Shown piece after piece: positions 57,316 through 64,000 of a stretch of 64,000 nt of DNA; the first letter of the stretch is position 1, and the number at the start of each line of letters is the position of its first letter. This DNA comes from JAPULR01 sp965238215. Lineage in GTDB: Bacteria > Chloroflexota > Dehalococcoidia > Lucifugimonadales > GCA-2712585. A program made the position numbers and the translations under genes. The stretch is from contig OZ250180.1 in the NCBI GenBank assembly GCA_965238215.1, positions 434,001-498,000 on the forward strand, read 5' to 3'. Under the pieces are notes generated by a model. That model was not told the DNA's origin, did no database searches, and was given only the letters and a program-made list of their open reading frames with translations.

Positions 57316-60300
57316 TCAGCGGTCGTAATGCTGACTTAACTGCTCATCAATTCCGTAAAACCCCAAACGAGTCATTTCGTCGATAATGTTGAGAACTCGC
57401 TCTCTAAGTATCGGATCGTTTGTCTGCTCATGAAGCCGAACCATCAGTACAGCTAGCTCTCCAGCAGCGCCGGCCTCCTCGTACTGAATTGAGGTTGCCT
57501 TGAGACCAAAAGTTGCAAGAGCGCGCTCAGCTACCATGCATATCTCAGCTGGCAGTGATCGTCGGGAGTCTTTCAGTCGGTATGCTAGAAGGCTAACGTC
57601 ACGAGCGGAATCTATTGAATGGGCGAAAGCACAGATGAGTGATGCTCGCGATGCGATTACATCCGGTTCAAGATTGATCCAGCAACTGCTGGCCTCTCTA
57701 CAAACAAGATCGCTTTTGTCATTGAATAGGGTCCGCAGTTGCTTCTCGCACTCGGCTCCCACTGATTGATCAGAAAGATTACGAGCGTATACAGTGGCGG
57801 CACCTGCTCGGGCCTCTTCTCCCATACCTAGCACGATGAGTTCGTCACCGCGTGCTTCGTCCAACCAAAGCGCAGCAAGTGTAATACTTCTGGCGGCGGC
57901 CTGTACCACATGAGGCTCGACAGATTCCAGCATTTCCATCAGGATAGGCCTCACTGCCAGATAGTCTCTGAATATTGCATAGTGAATGAACCGTTCCACA
58001 AGACTAGTGTGTAGAATCGGATCAGCACCTTGGCTGAGTATCTTGAAGTAGGCAAGTGCCTCGCAGCGCTGGGTATCCAGGACAGCCAATAAGCACTCGA
58101 CCGCCACAGATCGTACAGCGAGAACTCTGTCTTCTACGAGTTGACGAATTGCTGGCTTGAGAATGTTCCAACGGTTCCTATCGGCAAAAAGCAATTGGGC
58201 CAACGCCATCGCAGCTGCACCACGGGCAGAATTAATGGCTTGGGTTATTGGAGATTCTTCATCCTTTCTAAAGTCCCAGCAGTCTGATTCAGGATCAGGG
58301 TCCTTCTGTGCGACCTGAAGCAACATCTGCACGATATCGTCAGGCAAGGCTTCGTCCGACAGCGCACCAATAGCCCCCGCGATTTCTCTGGGATAAACTT
58401 GGGCGCCGAGGTCTCTTATTCTGCGCAGGACCGAACATACTTGCTCAAGATTGCCTGCGCGGCCGGAGCCATTTCTTTTGTCAGTGAGGCCTCTCAGGAT
58501 CGCTCCGAAGTAGATTGGTGGGAGTGCCCCTTCCATTCGATTCACTAGAGCAGAGAAGCGAATAGGATTCTCGGCCGCAAGTTTTTTGAGGTCTCTTGAA
58601 AGCTCCACAGCACCCCCAACTAACTGACCACCGACAAAGGTCGGTCGGTCTCCAGTGTGTTTGACCATCGCTGAGATCCACTGGTCATCGGACATGTGTT
58701 GCTGGGCCTCTTCGGAAATAGGAGGCCCCACATGGTGAAATTCATGCCTTTCAGCCTGGGGTTGTGGAGCGCCGCGCTCTAGAGCACTCGGAAAACGACG
58801 TTCAAGTTCCTGTATCCGTTTTCGGCCATCCTCCCCAACTCGTTCGTGAGCCAAAGAGCGCAGGAGCGCGAGTTCGGTCAGACCTATTTGTCGTTCCCTT
58901 CGTTCCCAGCTTGGCGCTGTACTACGAATCGCGTTTTCAAGCTTCAAAAACGAGGCATCGGAACACAGTGCTGAGGCTGCGGCGACGGCGGTTCGGCTGA
59001 CGGCTACGAATATATCGGCACCTCCAACACCGACATCATAGCCGATGTTCAGTAGGTGATCCGGACGGACCAGAAGGAAGCCTACAATGCGCTCGCTGTA
59101 GTGGTTGGGGTTAGCGCTCCAAGCACGGAGCAAGAGGGAATCCATCCATTTCGACCTATTAACGGTTCCCGCATCCACAATGGAGTCTAGTTCTTCCGGA
59201 TCGCTTTTGGCGAGAGACATCATCGCTTCCGCAAGTGCATTCTTTAGCTGGTGGTCTGGGCTGCCAATCGCACTTGGGCCCGCAATCCACTCTTTCGGAA
59301 CCCTCTTGTCGAAACTAACGAGCCTTGGGAGCATCTCACGTGCGAACTCGCGTGGAGCACGTTTTACACACTCCCTTATGACGTGCTCACTAAACTGGCT
59401 ATAGGTCACTAGCTTGGGACTACCTCCAAATGGATCGTCGCGGTTGAGTTCGTCTGCCCGCTCTAGTTGTCGATCGAACCAAGCGCCCAGGACTTTCGCA
59501 GTGAATTCCGGCTGTTGCGTGCTAGCCATGTACCAGATCGACCACCAGTCGCTGTTCGCCGCGAATCCGGTTGCGGTGTCGAGGGTCCCATCTTGTATGA
59601 GCTCTATGACGAGGTCTTCCATTTCGGGACTCGCGTAACCGCGCCCCCTCATTACCAGCCGCTGAAATCGAAGTCTCCAATTGGCGGACCGTCCCCTAAA
59701 AGGAGCAATGAGTGAGGCCACAGTTTCCGACCTAGCGTCCAGAACTTCAGGCATCATGAGTAGAAGCATGGCCCGGTTGACCAATTCTTCGTCAGCGTTC
59801 AGCCACGACTCCCATCGTTCCATGGCATGTAGCACATCAAACCATGGAACAGAGTTGCTTACTATTTGCCATGAGTGGCCGTCTAGCTGATCCGCTAGAC
59901 CCTCAACAATCTCCCATTCCTCCTTCGTGGGATCTGGGAGTGCTCGGAGCCAATCCAGAACGAGTTTCTTGATGTGGAATCGAATGCCTTCGTGACCGAG
60001 TAGAGCACTCAGGGTCCGGAGGTATCGGGATCTGTCGGACCCTCGATCCCGCAGGAATGTGAGCACTTGTCTGACTTGTGATCTGCGGAAGAGATGCTGC
60101 TGATCAGACTCAAGCCATCGGACGAGATCGCTATTCGTGCGGAGAAAGCTCCTAGCGAAAGAGTAGTCGAAGAACGACTCGTGAAAAAACCTTACGTCGC
60201 CGTCCTGAACTTGAACCACTGCCTCCGACGCCATTGCTTCCACTGCCTCTAGCCATTCGTCCAGGGCGTAGTCCGGTGCAACTAGTGATTCCCGTTCGCT

Positions 60301-61836
60301 CATGACATCGCAGAGCGCGGCAATCGTCTCGGTCCAGACTGATGACCAACCACCTAGACGGTTGTTCACATTCCTCGCTTTGTGGCGCCAGAATGCATCG
60401 AAGAGGTCGCCCTTGCTGGCGAAGTCGAAATCGCCAGAGCGAGCAGCTTCGAGGAACAGGTAAAGATGTAAAGGAACTGATAAGAGACGCATCTGCTCGT
60501 GATCCAGTGGCGAGACGACAATACCGGAGTACTCGATCGCGGACTGGATTGTGTCGTCGTTAAACTCCCCCACACGTATGCGTGTGACTCGATTCTCATC
60601 AGCAACGAGCGCCCTGAGTTGCGCATCTTGCTCTAAGTCGAAAGAGCGACACGCGAAGAGGATTCGCATGTTTGGGTAGTTCCGCGCCTCATCAAGAAAC
60701 TCGTTGAGCGCGTCCCAAGCCGACTGCTGACGAGCGGAAACTATGCTGAGGGCGTCGAGTTGGTCTATACACAAGACAGATGGTCGGGCTCCGGCAATTT
60801 CGCCCAAGGTGATGGGGGGTGAGTCTGGCAACCCTCGCCTAATGCCAACCGCTTGGGCCGAATGATCTGCTTCGGTGAGGCGGTCTAGTCGGATCACGAG
60901 CGTGGGGATATCGTGGCTGTCGAGTTGTTTGACGACCTGCGCCACGACGCAGCTCTTTCCGCCACCTGCCGTCCCCTCAAGCATGACTGACTTACCGTCG
61001 TCCAAGAGCGCAGAATACGCGGCGGTGCTCTCTTCGCGGTTGATCTCAGCTCGGTTGATAAGGAGTGCATCTACCTCCCGGAGGTACAGCCGGTTCAGTT
61101 TCTGCATCTGTGTACCGGCCGTACGGTGCCCAGAGAGTGGTGAAAGCAAGATGCCATGGCCACAGAGATGGGAGAGGAACGAGTTCGCAGTGAGTCTCGC
61201 GCCCAACTTCCTGGTCGCGAAGTCTGCCATCAACAGCCTAACTGCTGTAGTGTCAACGGGATCTCCTGTTCGAGTCCGGAACATTGCGCGAACCCGTCTT
61301 TCAACATCTACAGTCAGCTCCGGCTCATTCTTCGTCCGTACGCGAAGATGCCTGAGAACAGAATAGGCGGCTTCTGCGTCGCCACATAACGGTACAATGG
61401 AGTTGTAGAACCTTCCAGAGAGATGCCCGTTTCCACTGATCCTCTTTAGGAAATCTTCATACGACTCGCTCAGTAGTGCTCTTTCTCGCAGTCCTTCCAA
61501 TTCAGTAGCGCTAATTCCAGAACTGAAGACCCCTTCTGCGCCTATCCGGATCTTCTGTACGAGATCGCCTAGTATACTCCTGCCAGTTGATGGATTGCCT
61601 TGTGTCAAACGGCTAATGGTCCAGTTGCCGTCGGTTTGCTGCCGCTTTATTGAGTGGTATTCGCTTGTACCCAAAGGAATTGTTCTGAAGAACTCCACAC
61701 CCGCGGCCTCGTCTCCGACAGCCTCGACGACTAAGTTGACGTATTCCCCGCCGATAAGGTCAAGTGCGGCATCTACCACCCATAGACTCTCGTAACGGTT
61801 CCCAAACTTGTCCGCTTCACCTCCAAGTCTAGGCAT
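57316..61836 (-). CDS. Nuclease-STAND NTPase (Avs-like) defence protein
   Basis: A 1506-residue single-gene protein. The N-terminus (KFGNRYESLWVVDAALDLIG, GVEFF, SEYHSIKRQQTDGNW) resembles the Cap4/Mrr-type PD-(D/E)XK effectors found on Avs and CBASS proteins. The NTPase follows, with P-loop LEGTAGGGKS near residue 289, Walker B SVLCIDQLDAL and an arginine-bearing ILFACRSFDLE. The C-terminal ~900 residues are helical, HEAT/TPR-like repeats, suited to sensing a phage protein. Convergent with the SLOG gene. Avs proteins recognise conserved phage proteins and trigger DNA cleavage; this assignment rests on architecture. Confidence 0.82.
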   Translation of the reverse strand: MPRLGGEADKFGNRYESLWVVDAALDLIGGEYVNLVVEAVGDEAAGVEFFRTIPLGTSEYHSIKRQQTDGNWTISRLTQGNPSTGRSILGDLVQKIRIGAEGVFSSGISATELEGLRERALLSESYEDFLKRISGNGHLSGRFYNSIVPLCGDAEAAYSVLRHLRVRTKNEPELTVDVERRVRAMFRTRTGDPVDTTAVRLLMADFATRKLGARLTANSFLSHLCGHGILLSPLSGHRTAGTQMQKLNRLYLREVDALLINRAEINREESTAAYSALLDDGKSVMLEGTAGGGKSCVVAQVVKQLDSHDIPTLVIRLDRLTEADHSAQAVGIRRGLPDSPPITLGEIAGARPSVLCIDQLDALSIVSARQQSAWDALNEFLDEARNYPNMRILFACRSFDLEQDAQLRALVADENRVTRIRVGEFNDDTIQSAIEYSGIVVSPLDHEQMRLLSVPLHLYLFLEAARSGDFDFASKGDLFDAFWRHKARNVNNRLGGWSSVWTETIAALCDVMSERESLVAPDYALDEWLEAVEAMASEAVVQVQDGDVRFFHESFFDYSFARSFLRTNSDLVRWLESDQQHLFRRSQVRQVLTFLRDRGSDRSRYLRTLSALLGHEGIRFHIKKLVLDWLRALPDPTKEEWEIVEGLADQLDGHSWQIVSNSVPWFDVLHAMERWESWLNADEELVNRAMLLLMMPEVLDARSETVASLIAPFRGRSANWRLRFQRLVMRGRGYASPEMEDLVIELIQDGTLDTATGFAANSDWWSIWYMASTQQPEFTAKVLGAWFDRQLERADELNRDDPFGGSPKLVTYSQFSEHVIRECVKRAPREFAREMLPRLVSFDKRVPKEWIAGPSAIGSPDHQLKNALAEAMMSLAKSDPEELDSIVDAGTVNRSKWMDSLLLRAWSANPNHYSERIVGFLLVRPDHLLNIGYDVGVGGADIFVAVSRTAVAAASALCSDASFLKLENAIRSTAPSWERRERQIGLTELALLRSLAHERVGEDGRKRIQELERRFPSALERGAPQPQAERHEFHHVGPPISEEAQQHMSDDQWISAMVKHTGDRPTFVGGQLVGGAVELSRDLKKLAAENPIRFSALVNRMEGALPPIYFGAILRGLTDKRNGSGRAGNLEQVCSVLRRIRDLGAQVYPREIAGAIGALSDEALPDDIVQMLLQVAQKDPDPESDCWDFRKDEESPITQAINSARGAAAMALAQLLFADRNRWNILKPAIRQLVEDRVLAVRSVAVECLLAVLDTQRCEALAYFKILSQGADPILHTSLVERFIHYAIFRDYLAVRPILMEMLESVEPHVVQAAARSITLAALWLDEARGDELIVLGMGEEARAGAATVYARNLSDQSVGAECEKQLRTLFNDKSDLVCREASSCWINLEPDVIASRASLICAFAHSIDSARDVSLLAYRLKDSRRSLPAEICMVAERALATFGLKATSIQYEEAGAAGELAVLMVRLHEQTNDPILRERVLNIIDEMTRLGFYGIDEQLSQHYDR

Positions 61837-62185
61837 ATTGTCTAGGACCCATCTCTCTAGTCAGTCATTCCTTTCTCAAGACTCGGACTATCCTTAGACA
61901 ACGAAACTGTAAGTCCCTTACCTAAAGGGCCTACGTGTTGCTCCTTGTCTTGCCATCTGGGGACTCCCATAAGTCTGGATTCGCGCACACAGAGGATTTC
62001 GCTCCAGTTTAAGTTAAGAGATTAAGAACGGAGCTTAAGCGATCATCTGGCGGCCAGTGCAGGTATTCGACACCGTTTTTCTTTTTCACGAATGCATGTG
62101 GAAGGCTCTTCGTAAGCCAGCGCGGAACAGGATACCGTGCCCACTGTCAAGTGCGGCGCGAAAGTGGGCCAGTGCGGTGTCGTAG
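61837..62185. other. Intergenic region before the ISNCY-type element
   Basis: About 350 bases upstream of the STAND gene with no recognised gene. The right end (62166-62185) holds a degenerate copy of the GGCCAG..GTC end motif of the adjacent element. Confidence 0.4.
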
Positions 62186-63791
62186 GCCAGCATAAATGTC
62201 ACTTGTTTAGGTTTACCATGTTATCAGATCCGGGGGTTCCAGATGGAACTCTAGACCGCGCCACCGGCGGACTCTTGGCCTCGGCATACTTCTTGGCCGT
62301 GCTTCTGTGGATACCCAATGCCCTTACGATATCGCGGATGGACAAGCCCCTGCGCTTTGCCTTCTGTACCGCCTTCCACCTGTCAATCTGAAGAGGCGTG
62401 GGTTTCCTCCGTGCGCCGGCGATGTTCCTGGACGTCCTGGTGAGGCCATTGGCGACTGCACCATCGTGAGCAGTCCCAGCCGCTCGTTCCCGCTCCCTAT
62501 CAAGGGACGCCATCACTTCGGCCCATCGCCTGCCGATGCCGTTGCTATTGAGAGATGGCACGTCCTGGTTTGGAGAGCGTCCGTTGAAGTGGCGAAGGAT
62601 TCCGGGATGAGGCGGAGCCTCCTGGGTGGGTATAACGCGTCTATTGTGCTGCACCGAGAGCTGACCGTCCAGGCCTTCTAGCACATCTACCGCCACTCCG
62701 GCGTGGCTAGGACGGTCCTTACCTGGCAGAAGCTGCAGGGTGCGCCACCTGTACCGCACGGTGTTGTCCCTAGCCACCCTGCGCTGGTGCTTGAAGCAGA
62801 GCACACTATCCATACACATCTCTGAGTCAATGGGCCTATAGGCCACATCCGGCTCATAGGCTGGCACTCCGAATCGGCGGTTGAAGCTGACAACGAAGTC
62901 CTTTAGCACCACGTTGGCCTCCTGTATGGTGGTGGCCCCGACCAGGCGTAGCTCCGTCACCAGCCGGTCCTGGAACGTCCCCGCCATCCGCTCCACCCGG
63001 TCCTTGGCCTGGGGCGATAGGGCGAAATCATCTGGATCCCCAGCTCATCCATGGCGCGGCTGAACTGGGTGGGAGCCCCTGAGTGCCCGGTCCCAGGCAC
63101 GTGCTTGAAGACGGAGTGCCGGTCAGTGTATATGGCGATAGGTATCCCATGACGCTCTATGATCCCCCTCATCAGCAGAAGGTAGTCACGGGTGTTCTCG
63201 TACTCACAGAACGCGGCGTGGGCAACCATGCCTGTGGCGTCGTCAACGGCCAAAAGCAATGTGAACTCCGGCCCGTCCCTTCCAAGCCACCGATGGTAGC
63301 TGCCGTCTATCTGTATCAGCATCCCCTCTCAGGGCATACGTTGACGGCGTACTCGGTGTTTCGGTGGCCGGTGGCCGGCGCGGACTTCCAAGGCCAGCCC
63401 CCACCAGTATGCGCCTCAACGTCGTTCTGCCGATGACTATGCCCTCCCGTTCTCTGAGCAGTTCGCTCAGGTGGGTGTGGTTGGTCTCCGAATAGCGGGT
63501 TCTAGTCAGATGCATCACAAAAGACTTCACCTTCTCCGATGTGGTGTTGGGTGCTCGGCGTCCGCGATGACCGTGAGCAAGAGCGGCGGCCCCCTCCTCT
63601 CTGTAAGCCGCCAGGATTCGCCTCGTGTGGCGCTCGCTCACTCTCATCAACGTAGCCGCCTGCTCCAGAGTGATCTGCTCCGCCAGTAAGCTGTTAAGAA
63701 TCTTTAACCTTGCTTGTTCCTTTTGCGTCAATGTCACATTCTCCATAATGTGACATTATTGCTGGCCTGTTAGCTAGGACACTTATGCTGG
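62186..63791. mobile_element. ISNCY-type insertion sequence, degraded
   Basis: GGCCAGCATAAATGTCAC at the left end (62186) recurs inverted at the right end as GGCCAGCAATAATGTCAC and GGCCAGCATAAGTGTCC, a tandem pair near 63746-63791. These enclose a transposase region broken into three frames. No clear target duplication was found; ends are approximate. Confidence 0.7.
62199..63746 (-). pseudogene. ISNCY-family transposase, two frameshifts
   Basis: The first part from the ATG at 63746 is a helix-turn-helix region (LTQKEQARLKILNSLLAEQI, MRVSERHTRRILAAYREEGA, ETNHTHLSELLREREG). Near 63310-63340 the sense passes to a second frame with the catalytic core (MLIQIDGSYHRWLGRDGPEF, LLLAVDDATG, IYTDRHSVFKH). 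Near 62990-63010 it passes to a third frame with the C-terminal domain and a terminal HTH (LSIRDIVRALGIHRSTAKKY). Programmed frameshifting is unlikely at two sites, so it is called a pseudogene. Confidence 0.8.
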
Positions 63792-64000
63792 CCATTTACA
63801 GAACGGGCTCAGAGAAAATGAAACACATGAGGAGGGATATCGTTCATTGAGTCCATTGCACCAGATAGGGAGAATTACAACACCCGCTTGGCCCAAAGAA
63901 ATGTGTCATTTCATCTACGCCAAAGTAGCGAATTCTTGCTATAGAGCAAGTCCCACCATCCCGGCGAGGACGAAGAGTGTAGAATGACCGTGAGTACATT
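63792..64000. other. Window end without recognised genes
   Basis: About 200 bases after the insertion sequence. I see no gene start, RNA gene or clear hairpin. Confidence 0.4.

Overview
The window looks like chromosome of an uncultured Chloroflexota bacterium, probably of the SAR202/Dehalococcoidia type. The clues are a solitary 16S rRNA gene with no linked 23S, family 5 solute-binding lipoproteins with long Ala/Pro/Thr linkers, a deazaflavin (F420-type) oxidoreductase, a family 5 amidase-like set of catabolic genes, and GC-rich coding DNA with AGGAGG-type ribosome binding sites. The lineage call is inference from these traits and the look of the 16S; no search was run.

Region 1 (1-16.7 kb) is ordinary chromosome: two oligopeptide-type binding proteins, a HAD phosphatase, a PuuE-like deacetylase, an amidase, tRNA-Thr, trehalose-6-phosphate synthase, the 16S rRNA gene as its own transcription unit (promoter, processing stem, terminator), a Cache-domain lipoprotein, an orphan DppB-like permease, an F420-type oxidoreductase, a GIY-YIG protein and small membrane proteins.

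Region 2 (16.7-25.8 kb) is a graveyard around an intact typA. On one side an HTTM protein, an imelysin, a di-haem oxidoreductase and a nitroreductase each carry in-frame stops and/or frameshifts. On the other side a FecCD permease, its ATPase, a haem-monooxygenase-like gene and a siderophore-interacting protein are all broken. Both clusters point to iron or haem acquisition, so the lineage seems to be losing these functions.

Region 3 (25.8-45.6 kb) begins at divergent tRNA-Glu/tRNA-Gln genes and a P4-type integrase. It holds a partly decayed island (an IS5-family insertion, a truncated second integrase, genes with in-frame stops), then a well-kept block of DNA-metabolism genes: CHC2/TOPRIM primase, Rad52-like annealing protein, DUF7007-like protein, free-standing TSCPD protein, Cas4-like PD-(D/E)XK nuclease, SSB, RadC/JAB protein, DUF6094-like adenine methyltransferase and SNF2 helicase. 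Nearly every gap in this block has a strong stem-loop. It looks like the replication/recombination core of an integrative element that I cannot match to a named family.

Region 4 (45.8-63.8 kb) is a defence island: a broken excisionase-type HTH gene, a PLD-nuclease/SNF2-helicase fusion overlapping an Eco57I-type methyltransferase, a PIN-like gene broken by a MITE and bracketed by a duplicated methyltransferase 3' end, a HEPN-like gene, hicB with a frameshifted hicA, DUF2283, a CD-NTase-like nucleotidyltransferase paired with a DprA/SLOG-fold protein, a 1506-residue nuclease-STAND NTPase (Avs-like), and a frameshifted ISNCY-type element. The helicase/methyltransferase pair and the nucleotidyltransferase/SLOG pair are the best candidates for incompletely described defence systems.
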